Part shown: piece by piece, positions 12,901 to 24,200 of the stretch
Numbering within the stretch: position 1 is the stretch's first letter
Layout of the letters: each line of letters opens with the position of its first letter
Assembly: GCA_018398765.1 (NCBI GenBank)
Contig: JAHBMJ010004293.1
Coordinates: 1,739 to 36,255, forward strand
Direction of reading: 5' to 3'
From: Chromera velia
Lineage: Eukaryota; Sar; Chromeraceae
DNA: 34,517 bases
Made by a program: the position numbers and the translations under genes
The notes under the pieces: generated by a model
Told to the model about the DNA's origin: nothing
What the model saw: the letters and a program-made list of their open reading frames with translations, nothing else
Databases searched by the model: none

Positions 12901-14991
12901 GACCAACGGACCGCGGGGGGTCGGTAGAGCGGTGTCAGAAATATTTGAGGCAGACGAGGGAATGGTGGGAAGAATCATACCCTCCCCCTCCTTCACGTCA
13001 CCCTCTGCCGCGACAAATCTGGACAGTTGGTGCCGACACCGCAACGATCGTCTCCACTTTTCCTGCTGCTGCGGACTCAAGAACCCAGGGACAATCTGCC
13101 GCAACGCAGCAGCACAGCAAGATGCATGTGCCCTCATTTCACATTTGAGGCACGCGGCAGAGGCCACCCGCCCACTGCCGTCTCGTTTACTTCCACACAA
13201 ACCGCAACGAGCTGAGACGCGCAAAAAATCGCCACGTCTTTTCCAAGAGTGGGTAAAGGGCCCCGGCAAAGTATCTGAATTGGGCTCTGGTAGAACCAGA
13301 GCAAAACCTGGGGTCACCCCTGACGCAGTACTTCCAACCCGAGATGTCCTGGGCCCCTGGCCCCCACCTCCCCCTCCTTTGCCGGGGCCCTTCCCAGAAG
13401 AAATGGTCGTCTTTGGTCTGTGTTGCGAGACCACAATTTGTTCCTGACAAGCACTTTTTCTTAAAAATCTAGCGTACCTCTCTTCCTCTTCCTCCCTGTC
13501 TTTCCTCATATCTGCAGGGGTGACAGGAGGAGACGACAAACTGCTCAACCCTCCTCCCTGCTTCCCCGGGATAGGCAACCAAGTCGACGTGGCCATGCGG
13601 GGTGCCCCGCCTCCCTCCTCATCTAAAATCCCGTCTCCCTCTTCATCCGAAGTCAAAAGAAGACCCCCTGTGCCTCTACGACTGTTCCCCCCCCCCTCGC
13701 TAGACTCTCCTACTGAATGCCACGACATCGAAACTTGTAGTCTCTCCCTCTGACCCCCACCCCCCTCCAGTCTACCTAGTGATAACGGCCTCATTTGATA
13801 CAGAGAACTACGCCTAGACCCCCCCGAGATCATTGTCTGCACCACCGGCCGGTCGCGTCTAGGCAGAAGACCCGGACGATCACTTGAAGTGGGAAGAAAC
13901 GCGGAGAGCAAACCCGTCCCGGTCTCCCCCCCACATCCACACACATGTAACCCCCCCCGCTCCGGTTCCCGCACCCCCACACCAAATCCAATGGGGTCCG
14001 AACTCCGTCTCGATGTCCCGGACATAAATTCATCTGTGCACATGGGTGTCGCACCCTCCGCGCAATCTGGATGTACTGCGATCCCACAAAGCACACAGCT
14101 CATATATTGAAGCTTGTTCTGTCCTTCCCTCTCACCCCCCCTTCCTGCACTTGAAGCAGAATCCCCCCCTTCCGACGCCTCCTCCCCCCCTCTCCTACGC
14201 CTGCGTGGAAGCCAAAAGCACATCCAAGAAAGAAACGGAGCAAGACGACGACCACACACCGCACACGGCTGCCGACCGATGCTGCCGCCCACCCAGGGCA
14301 ACGTCGATTTGATCACCCACGTGTGACGACCCCCGACCGGTTCCCCCCCCGCCACCCCTGCTGTCCTCCCATGAAGCTCAGACTGAGAAGCACCCCTAGA
14401 GCCCTGTCTCTCCTCCCTCCCCCCTCCAGAGACACCCGAGACAGGCGCAGATCTCAAGGCACGGCTGCTTTCTACTGAGCTCCGAATCCGCTTAGCCTCT
14501 TTTGCGAGACCAGTGCGTGCCTGCATCCATGTAGGTGCCGCGGGGTCCCTGAGGATGACCTCATCAAACAGACCCGAGGGGAGGGGAAGGACATCGGAGG
14601 GACGGGGACTCGGTCCGGGACGATCGGCAGTGCTGGAGCGCTCAAGCAGGCACTCAGACTGCCATCCTCTCCCTCCTGCGCTCCCCTCTTGCATGGTGGG
14701 TGAGGTTGCGTGGCTTCCGTTCACCTCACTGTCTGACTCTAGGGCAGATTTGTTGGGACTTCATATGGTCATGGGAGCGTGTCCATGCCAGTGTACATGT
14801 CTGCAGACTATACCACGCGCTTTACCCGTCGGCATGGGTTTCCTTCCAGATGGCTCTATGTGTCGTCTAAGAAGAGGTGGAGCAGTTTGATTTGACTTGG
14901 TCATGATGGTAGGCAACGTATTAGGCTGCATTGGAAGATTGTGGAAGTGCTGGAAGGATGCTGGAAGGATGGATGGTTCGGAATCCTGCAT
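6995..14991 (-). CDS. Diacylglycerol kinase, very large, with two C1 fingers and a split accessory domain
   Basis: Diacylglycerol kinases phosphorylate diacylglycerol to phosphatidic acid at membranes. The minus-strand exons are 14991-14826, 14738-12449, 12177-11160, 10847-9963 (9957 is an alternative donor), 9768-8644, 8307-8239 and 8047-6995. Phases match at each junction, giving 6,606 nt (~2,201 aa). Residues ~194-289 form a C1 finger (CAVC, then CVLCGIAVHPDC) with a long insert; ~552-625 form a second (CGLC, CLKCEMRAHASC). The catalytic DAGKc domain at ~666-805 shows FINSRSGG, ACGGDGTAGW (ATP-binding loop) and PLGSGNDLARSLGW. The DAGKa accessory domain is recognisable in pieces: NYLSVGLDAKITLSFHQLRE, VFSNIPTYAGGKKIW, DDRRLEVMAFDSACHGVM, MKEALPMQIDGEPWLQ and PCRLVIEHF, separated by low-complexity segments. 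ATG 14991 is the first in-frame Met of exon 1. It is divergent from eIF1. Most DGKs are far shorter. Activation by diacylglycerol through the C1 fingers is inferred. Confidence 0.92.
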
Positions 14992-15389
14992 GGCGATCGA
15001 CGAATCAGGACGAACCAGACTGAGCAAATTTTTGCGTTACAAAAAACTGCAGAAGTGTGCTTTCCGGGGTCTCAATCAGGGTGTGCGTGCGTCAGTCAAA
15101 TTTGGCGCGCACAGCGCGCGCCCCGAAAAGGCATGCAGATTTATAATTCGCCCGATCCGAAACGCGCGGCCTTCATCGAAGTGAGAGGAGACGCTCTTCC
15201 ATCTTTCCTCTTTCCCAGACCTTTCCTCTCGCCTTTCCGACCATCAACTTGAAATTTGAAGATCCGAACTTGCCCGCATTCTTTAGGGATCCGTTTTCCG
15301 TTCTCGTTTTCGCCTGTTTTCTCGACTGGATTATCTGACGACTCTTAGCAGTCTCCACACACCTCTTCTCTTCCAGTTCTTCTACCACC
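14992..15389. promoter_or_regulatory. Divergent promoter region between the DAG kinase and eIF1 genes
   Basis: Only about 400 bases separate the two start codons, so transcription of both genes must start here unless untranslated exons lie elsewhere. The core holds TTTGGCGC at 15101-15108, which fits the E2F-type consensus TTTSSCGC. It overlaps a GC-rich inverted repeat, GGCGCGC/GCGCGCC (15104-15110 and 15116-15122, 5-base loop). GGCATGC follows at about 15130 and a TTTATAA stretch just after it. Which of these is functional is not shown by sequence alone. Confidence 0.6.
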
Positions 15390-15951
15390 ATGGACGACAT
15401 CCAGAACATTTCTGCGGGAGCGACCGATCCCTTCGCAGGGATGGATGAGGTTGGAGGGGACAAAGCAAAGTCTGCAAGCAACTTCGTTCGTAAGTCACCA
15501 CACCTTTCCACCGCTGTGTGTTTGCGTGTTTAAGATTCATCTTTCTCACGTTCCGCTCGTGTTTGTGTCTGAGTGTGCAGATATTCGCAATCAGATGAGA
15601 AACGGACGCAAGTCCATCACACTCATTGAGGGATTGTCGACAGAATTCGACTTCAAGAAGCTTCTCAAGGCTTGGAAGAAGGTCCGTTCTTCCTTCGATT
15701 TCAATTTTGTAGCTTTCAATGCAAATTGCGGGGTGGCGGTTAGTAGACGAGAATTGAGTGTTTGCAGGGGAGGAAGGGGACTGAATGCGTTAGAGAAGCC
15801 ACGATGGATCACGTGCACCAACGCCCGTTTCGTTGTCGAGCGCCTCTCTTCAGGCCGCTACCACGAGCAGGCCTACTCACATCTCACCAGCTGCCCCCCT
15901 CTCTCTTTTCCCCTTCCGCCTCTATCTTTCTTTCTCTCTTACACACACACA

Positions 15952-16013
<62 letters not shown>

Positions 16014-16614
16014 GAGAGAGAGAGGGGGGAGGGGGGAGAGGGAGAGAGGAGATAGAGAGAGATCGAAGAGAGTACATGAAAGGGTAGAGTTGGGGGAGTC
16101 ATCTTTTGACTGAGTGAGGAAAGGGGGGAGAGAGCAATAAACGTGAAACAGTGGGCGCTGGTGACTGAGTCAAGAAAAGAAAGGATAGGGGAAGGATGAA
16201 GGATGGGGCGCTCCTGTGACCCACTGAAGGAAAACGCAAGGAGGCTGGTAAGCATAAGAAAACTGACTGAGTGTAGGGAAGAGCACAGGGCAGCATGAAA
16301 AGGGCGCGCTGTTGTGACTGAGTGAGGAAAGGGAAAAGAGTCGGGCAAGCATGAAAAGGGGGGCGCCGATTCAAAGAAAGGAAAGAAGTGGGGAAAGCAT
16401 GAGAAAGAAGATGCTCTTACGACCGAGTGAGGAAGCCCAGGCATGAAAAGGGGGTGTTGAAAGACGTGCGGGAAACATCTGACAGCACAGTCGCTTAAAG
16501 GCAAACTAGCCATATCATGTTATCTGCCAAAGGCCCATCGAAGACCTCGAAACTAAAGTGCGCAGGCCCTGTGATTCTGCTGTCTGCCCAAGAAAGAGAA
16601 AAAAAGGGATTGTG

Positions 16615-16648
<34 letters not shown>

Positions 16649-16675
16649 TGCGTGTGTGTGTATGTGTGTGTGTGT

Positions 16676-16714
<39 letters not shown>

Positions 16715-17413
16715 CGTGTGCGTGTGCGTGTGCGTGTTTCTGTATGTAAGTGTAAGTCTCTATGTATATGTCTGTGTGTGTGCAGCGTTTCAACTGCAAC
16801 GGAACGATCGTGGAAGATGAGGAGCACGGGCAGATCATCAACTTGCAAGGAGATCAGAGGTCGGTGTGGTTTGGTTGGGGGGGGTACAGGAGAGTGGTGG
16901 GGGGAACGATTTCTTTCGAAGCATTCTCGATTTCTTCTGAATTGTCTAGGTTTCCTTCATCTTTTGCCGTTATCCCTTCACTTCAGCCTCTCTCCAGCCT
17001 TTTTCGTGAGAAACGGAGTTATGAACTCAGACACATGCTTGCTTACCTCCTTTCCCGGTTTCATTGTCGTCGTTTTCTCTTGTGCTTGTTGATAAGCCAT
17101 GCATGTATGTCTGTCTTCTCGCGCGCTTCTCTCCCCTCAGAACTTCAGGTGTCCGTGTTTGTCGTGGGCGCCAGAATGGTTTCACACCCCGTCTTTCTTT
17201 CTCTCTCACTCACACGTCCTTGCTGGGGCCATCCCTTCTTTTCACTTTCGTGAAGAGTGTGTGTGTGTGTGTGTGTGCGTGTGAATTTGCATGTGGATTG
17301 ATTTGCAACGTATCGCTGGATCTTTGGATCGTTCGTGCAGGCACAACATTGCGGACTTTCTGTTGGAGGAGGGCATCGTGGAGAAGGAGAACTTGAAGGT
17401 CCACGGAGCCTAA
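15390..17413 (+). CDS. Translation initiation factor eIF1 (SUI1 domain)
   Basis: eIF1 binds the 40S ribosomal subunit near the P site and enforces start-codon fidelity during scanning. Four exons join cleanly: 15390-15489, 15581-15681, 16786-16859 and 17341-17413, GT-AG throughout. The ~115-residue product shows the full SUI1 domain: IRNQMRNGRKSITLIEGL, FDFKKLLKAWKK, FNCNGTIVEDEEHGQIINLQ, GDQRHNIADFLLEEGIV and a closing KVHGA. Length equals the family norm. The start context is accaccATGG, a strong Kozak-like match. Intron 2 is 1.1 kb and filled with microsatellites although the gene is short. It shares its upstream region with the divergent lipid kinase gene. Confidence 0.97.
15941..16062. 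repeat. AC then AG microsatellite in eIF1 intron 2
   Basis: A long (AC)n tract is followed by purine-only AG/GGGA repeats. Downstream, to about 16470, purine-rich segments with GAAAGGG and recurring 'gactgagtga' motifs form a degenerate tandem pattern. Confidence 0.9.
16608..16738. repeat. Long GT microsatellite before the eIF1 exon 3 acceptor
   Basis: About 130 bases of GT with occasional TATG and CGTG interruptions lie in eIF1 intron 2, about 50 bases ahead of the acceptor at 16783-16785. A shorter GT run (about 17262-17281) precedes the next acceptor. Confidence 0.92.
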
Positions 17414-18866
17414 TCAAGCGATGGAGGGGGGCAGTTTGGGAGGAAGAACGGAAGAAGTGCAGCCGTCCTCAATCAGAGGATTGAAGGGGGGGCAGGGGGA
17501 GAAGGCTGCCTCATCCTCTTGTTGGCTCCTTGGTGGAATAGAAATTCGAACGTCTCACTCCACGTCTTTCTCCGCTCGTGAAGAACGAGGACAGACAGAC
17601 AGACAGTACCACGCGCAAATTCAGGCTAGACTGATTGACACGTCATTTGGAAATGAACAAGAATCATTGAAGAATGGATGAGGGGGGCAGAAAGGCGGAA
17701 CAGCTCCCGTGCTGGCGTACAGAGAGAAAGAGAAATGAACGGGTCGTGAACCCCAGTAGGGGTATAGGGATGGGGGGTTGTCAGAGTGGAGAAGCAGGAT
17801 TTGCAAGGCACTCTATAGCGAGCTTCCAGTACATTTTCCTTCATTTGTTTGTTGTTCGTGGGCGTGCTGCATCTAGTGCTGCGTGTAAGCTGAATAAATT
17901 GCTGAATTCCAAGTTCGTACACATTCCGGGCGTGTGTATGTATGGATACCTAGATGAATGTATGGTCGTTATGACTCGTTGATAGTGAATTAATGGCGTA
18001 ATGCTCAGGCTGTTCAGTGTTGTTGATATGTCTGGCTAGATGTCTGGTTGAATGAGCTTTGTATTCTACATGGCTAGTATATGCTAAATTCTGCTTGCCT
18101 AGTAATAGGCCTCGTGCTACTATATCTAGTACTATACTGTGTTAGGCTATAGGTGCTAGGGGACTGGCTTAGAAGCCCTAAACAATCCCAGACACTGATA
18201 TATTTTAGTATTATTATTAAATATATATCTGATGACAGTATTAGAAACACTAACAACCTAGCTAACAACTTTAAAATTTTTGAACTAGTCTAATTATCGA
18301 TCGTGTCAGATATTTGTATCGCAAGTGGCGCACTATCTAGCGTACTATATAGCCGACGCACAGTGAAAAACAAATCTAGAAAGATCTATTTTTTTTTTTT
18401 TATTTTTTTTTTTTTTTAACGCTTTAATATGGTGCTTCAATGATGCTTGTTATTACTTCTTAATTATGATGATTGTTGAAGGAATTAAGCTCAAACAAAT
18501 AAAAAGCTTATAATTTGCTTATGCCAGTGTTTTATATAACATGATGGCGTAAAGGATAGGTTGCACATACACTGATTAAATTATTATAAAATTAATCAAC
18601 TGTTTTAATTCAATTCAAATTCAAAATCATATAAAATCAATATTTTAAACCAATACATATTTTCCGATTACGGACTAAATTTTTATGTTTATGAATTTGA
18701 AGGTTCTATGCATTAATTACAAAAATTTCTTTTTTAACTGTTTTTGTACGTTTTATATAGTATGTTCAGGAGATTTCGTGCATGCGTGCATGTCAATAAA
18801 ACAACACATTCACAATTTAGAATCAAAAGTTGCATGCGTGAGAGGTCCAAGGAGATTATAAGGGTT
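17414..18866. other. Spacer between convergent eIF1 and sushi genes; strongly AT-rich after ~17880
   Basis: The first ~450 bases are GC-moderate and probably eIF1 3' untranslated region. A 55-codon open frame follows the eIF1 stop in frame but has no conserved look. From about 17880 to 18860 the DNA is AT-rich, with a T-run block at about 18391-18418 and no open frame of credible coding character. No tRNA or other RNA gene is recognised. Confidence 0.7.
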
Positions 18867-21038
18867 TCAGTCACAAGCTTCGTCAAAAAATGAAGAACCA
18901 GACCACGATTTTTGCATTTCTGGTGGATTCGACTGCTCAAATCCCCCTCCGCCTTCCTTCACATCTTCAGGCCGACTCAACAGACTCAAAATTTCCAACC
19001 CAGACGCTTCTTCTACCTTGACCCTTTGTGTTTGATGATGTGGAGCTGCTGAATTCTCACTTGCTTTTTCATGCATGTGACTCTGAGCTTCATCCTCTTT
19101 GTCAACAAATCCTTTCTCAGAGTCTCCTTCTTCCCTGTCTCCATCTCCAACTTCCTCTCCAAGCTCATCCTCATCCATAATGAGAACGGCAGATGCAGAT
19201 CTAAAGTCAGAAAGGGAGCCATGCCTCCATCTCCACCCTTTCTCTTCCTCTTTTTCCTCTTCTCCTTCTCCATCTACCTCATTTTCATCTTCCTCCTCTT
19301 CTGAATTTTCATGCGATTCTCCGAAAGTTTCTGCAACACGGAATGAACGAGACGGCTCTCTTTTCCATCCACTCGTCTCCATTCGCTCTCCTTCACTCAT
19401 CTCGCTACCACCCCCCCGCTCCTCTTCCTCGTCTTCCTCATCCTTCTCTTCCTCAGAATCAAAGTCTAATCGGTCTACTGCCACTCTCAGCTGATATTCC
19501 TTCTCAGCCGACTGATCCTTCAGAATACCGCCCCCTTCCTCAACACCCTCTGCTCTCAGACCACTCTCCCGCCTATTCTTCAACATGGCTTCCTTTGTCA
19601 TCGACCTCTGCAACCCAGCGTACCTCGCGTCCTCTTCATTTTCACGTTTTGCCCAACGGAGAAACAAAATACCACCCACTATTGGCCCTATGATGCACAA
19701 AATCGACACAACAGCAATCACGATTATCAACCAGAGGGGAAGTGAGGATACATCGACAACAGGCACCTCCTCCACAAACATGGTCACGCTGCCAAGCACG
19801 GAGATGAATTTGAATCCTTTTGAACGCTCCGCGCTCTCCATCTTCAAAACATCTCCCCCACTCCCCTGCCTCCCATTTTCCCCATTTTTCACACTGCATT
19901 CAAATGAACCCTCCCCACTCACAACGCAAGTCGCTTCCTCCCCCTTATGTCTCAGTGTGCACCAGTCTGACACTGACTGCACAGCAAAGTAAACACCCTT
20001 CCTCTTCCCCTCCTCATCTGCAGTCTCCATATCTGTTTCCAATCCCTCCACCGCGGTGTCAACAAAAAAGCGATTCGGGAAAACCGCCACATCGCTCACC
20101 GTCGCGCTGACTTCCTCAGGGAATGGAAGGTCTTCTGTAGAGATCAAGGTTCCGCTTTTCATTCCACTTTGCTCCAACATTACCACCGCATTCTGTACAA
20201 ATGCTCTTCTGTCCTCAGCAGACGAGAGCCGCTGAACCCTGTCACGAAAGGAAGAGCTGAAGCCCACGCGCCCCCGGTCCTCAGGCAGATTCCATGAGGG
20301 AATGGAAAAATCAGAGGCACCCAGGTCTACTCCACCAACTGAAACCAAAGCCGCTGCAACGACACACACACGCCGATTCAAAGGGAAACGGATAAGAACG
20401 CTGTGGGGCAACCAAACACTTTGACTCGACCCCTCCGATTCGACTGCTGAAATAGAGTGTCCCCTGTCTGTGCAGTCGTGAGGGAGGAAGGGAGGGCACA
20501 CAGGGAGAAAGAAAGAATGGGAAAAAGAAAGGAAGGAAGGAAGGAAGGAAGGAAGGGAGAAAGGCATGAATTCTCCATCGTGAGCTTTTGAGTTCACGCT
20601 TGCTGACCGTTGACGCTGCACGATGGCACCGTCCCCCCCAGCCAGCTTGCCTGGCCGTACCCAGTCCCTGTACACACAAACGACACGGCACCCTCGACGC
20701 CGAACTCCCACCCAGATGGAGAAACGGGAGCGTCAAGAGAGTAGCCATCGTTACAGGCGTAGGTGAACACTGCGGAGGTCCCAGTGGAGCCGCTCTGCCC
20801 CGAATCCGACCGGACCAAGTTGGACGTCAGCATGTTGGGAGCCTCGTCGGTCTGTTCGTTGCAGGAGACGGCTGAAGGAAGGAAGAAGAGATGAGAAACA
20901 AAGTGAGTGCATCCATCAGGGCACTTCAACGAGGGGGTTCAGGTGACAAGTCAAAAAGACACAGCCAGGGAACGAATGGGTGCGCAGCAGAGTATGCTTG
21001 TGTATTTTCTGCGAGGTTGCTGATTGCGTGAGTCACAG

Positions 21039-21073
<35 letters not shown>

Positions 21074-21248
21074 CGGACGGACGGACGGACGGAGAGAGAG
21101 AGAGAGAGAAGACAGACAGACAGACAGACAGACAGAGAGACAGAGAGACAGAGAGACAGAGAGACAGACAGACAGACAATAGCGTTTTTTCTTCACAGAC
21201 AGACAGACAGACAGACAGACAGATAGACAGATAGACAGATAGACAGAC

Positions 21249-21288
<40 letters not shown>

Positions 21289-24200
21289 GCGGACGGACGG
21301 ACGGACGGACAGTTGGACAGACAAACAGCCAGACGGACTGGCGGACAGACTGACAGACAGACAGGCAGACAGACCGATGCAAGTTGGAGGCGTCCCTTTC
21401 CATGAAGACGACGCTGTTGCGTCCCCTGTGCACTCAAAAGTCACATCCGTCTCCACAGCCGCCCCTCCCGAGGGCAGCCTAAACCCATCGCTGCAGCTGA
21501 ACGAGAAGACTGTCGAGTCCCCCGTGACGCCAGTTTGGCCTCCCAGCTCCGCTCTCTTCGTCCCTTCCGGGGGCGTGTTGGGTTGCGAGTCGGTGGCCTC
21601 ATTGCAGGATGCGGCTGTGATTGAATATGTGCAGCATCATGAATACAGAATTGAGCCAATTTTCTCTTCCAAATTACATCACCATCATTCTTGTGTGAAC
21701 GGCCTATGGACTGAAGGGAAAAGGAAACAAAGTCTCTCTTTGAAACGAATGAAGAAGATTTTTCATCGGCAAAGTAGGGGCAAGTGATCAGCGGACGACG
21801 AAACCAAAGGGAGAGTGGGGGGGAATTTTTTATCAATCTTGACTAAGGCTAGATTGCGAGAAGGAAGGAAAAAGAATGAAACAGTGGGCACGAGAGAGAC
21901 AAGCAAAGAGGAGTTTGTCCAGACAACAGAGAGAGAGGAGAGGCTTCGGTAACGTATAGAGAGACCTGCATGGGGGAGGCCCTCCTTTCTCTTCCTTTTT
22001 CCCTATGTCTCTCTGCCGGGATGCTTACCGGTGCAAGTAGGGACGGTGCCCCCCTGCCATTGGGACGTTGCATAGGCAGTTCCGGTACAGGTGAAGGTGG
22101 TAGTTGCAGTACCGACGATTTGGTATCCTGTGGCGCAGGTGTAGGTGAAAGTGGCTGTCTGTGTGGTGGTGCCCGCCTGTCCACTGTCCGCCCTTTGAAC
22201 GTTGGCAGGCAGAGTGTTGGGCTGAGGGTCCGAAGCCTCGGTACAAGAAACAGCTGCACGCAGATAAAGGGGTAATGACCATGTGAGACAACAGGTATAC
22301 ATAGGAATTTCAGAGCAGGGGTCCCTAAAGCAAATCAATGCTGCGATCAGGCGTGAATGCTTGCCCTAGCCTGCAAGCGTCCCCCTATGGGTGTTGACGT
22401 CAGTTTTCCCAAACCCCCTTGCAAGCACAAACGGCCCGTCTCATAAACCTGATGTATCCGAGCTTCCACCAACCGACAAACTGACCGGAGCAAGTAGGCA
22501 CAGTTCCCCCCTGCCACTGAGATGTTGCATAAGCGGTGGCGGTGCAAGTGAAGGTGGTAGTTGCAGATCCGCTTATCTGATATCCGTTTGCGCAGGTGTA
22601 GGTGAAAGTGGCCGTCTGCGTGGTGGTGCCTGCCTGTCCGTTGTCCGCCCTTTGAACGTTGGCCGAGAGAGTGTTGGGCTGAGGGTCCGAAGCCTCGGTA
22701 CATGAAACAGCTGCAGCACTCATGCACACATCACATGCATATCTTAGTTTCCACCAAGCCCCTTTCGGCAGAGACGCGTAAAGATTGACAGGCAGGAAGC
22801 CACATCGCCATGAAGGCACGCAGGCAAATTCATGGATATGCACAATGACAACATAGACGCGCCTGCACAACGAGACCCAGGAAGATGTAGTCAACCTGGG
22901 ACACAGAATAATCGAGAAATGGAAAGAATGAGACAGAGAAAGAGAGAGCGACAGAGTCAGATAGACAAACAGGCAGACAGACTACATTGAGAGAGACAGA
23001 GAGAGAGGGAGGAAGGCAGGAGGAAAGAAAGAACACCAAAGCCGCACCACGGACAAACTGACCGGAGCAAGTAGGGACAGTCCCCCCCTGCCACTGGGAC
23101 GTTGCATAGGCGGTCCCAGTGCAGGTAAAGGTGGGTGTTCCGGAGCCGACAAGCTGGTATCCGTTGGCGCAGGTGTAGGTGAAAGTGGCGGTGGCTGTGG
23201 TGGTGCCTGCCTGTCCGTTGTCTGCCCTTTGAACGTTGGCCGAGAGAGTGTTGGGCTGAGGGTCTGAGGCTTCATTGCATGAGACGGCTGCAGGCAGGCA
23301 TCGGAAGGAGATACCAAAAGAGACGGGCATCATGATCAAGGGAGAGAGACAGTACAGGTTTCGTGGCGTAGCGCCAAGTCATTAAACCAGGTCCATCCAG
23401 ACTGGACTAAACGACCGACCGACCAACCGACGACAACCGCAAAAAGAGTACACCGACAGACTCACCTGAGCACGTGGGGATTGTCCCCCCCTGCCACTGA
23501 GATGTTGCATAGGCGGTTCCAGTGCAGGTGAAGGTGGTGGTTGCAGACCCGCTAAGCGTGTACCCGTTGGCACAGGTGTAGGTGAAAGTGGCGGTGGCCG
23601 TTGTGGTGCCCGTCTGGCTGGTGTCCGCCCTCTGTACGTTGGCTGAGAGAGTGTTGGGCTGAGGGTCCGAGGCCTGGTTGCATGAGACAGCTGCAGTCAC
23701 ATATCCGTTCGTGGAGTTGTGAATGACATCACAAAGCACGGATAGGCATGACGAGGGTATTCAATCTGGCGGCAACTGTGGGCGCGTAGTGAGGACTGTT
23801 GAACAATGGAACAGGTATGCATGCAAGGATTGTTTCTCTCAAATAGACACACCACAGAGAGACGTAACAGCAAAACAGAAACACACACACACACACACAC
23901 GAGCTCTTCACTACTTTGCCACAGCATATGACATGATCTCCGGCAACATGAGCAGCCCCTCCCCCGTCCGTTCTCAAATAGATGAATGATGCCACATCCA
24001 CAGAAAATTCAAAGGGTCATTCATGGAGTGGTGGTCCGTGCATGCGGGCAGCGAGAAGACAGTAAGGGAATGTTCTGATCAGGCGTCCATGCTTGCCCTA
24101 GCCTGCGAGAGTGCCCCGATGTGTACTGATTTCAAACTTTGCAACACCCCTCGCAAACACAAACACCCCGTCTGGCGAGTCTGCTGCACTCCTTTGAAGT

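Noticed and set aside
16517-17092. Plus-strand 191-codon frame with VCVCVCV runs
   Set aside because: It is a GT repeat in eIF1 intron 2 that overlaps eIF1 exon 3 in the wrong frame.
20951-21433. Minus-strand open frames rich in SVCLSVCLSV
   Set aside because: They are translations of the GTCT/GACA microsatellite inside a sushi-gene intron and have no coding character.
22347-22727. Alternative minus-strand frames over the sushi exons giving HLHLRKRI-type proteins
   Set aside because: They are out of frame with the four-Cys sushi pattern that recurs in all seven exons.
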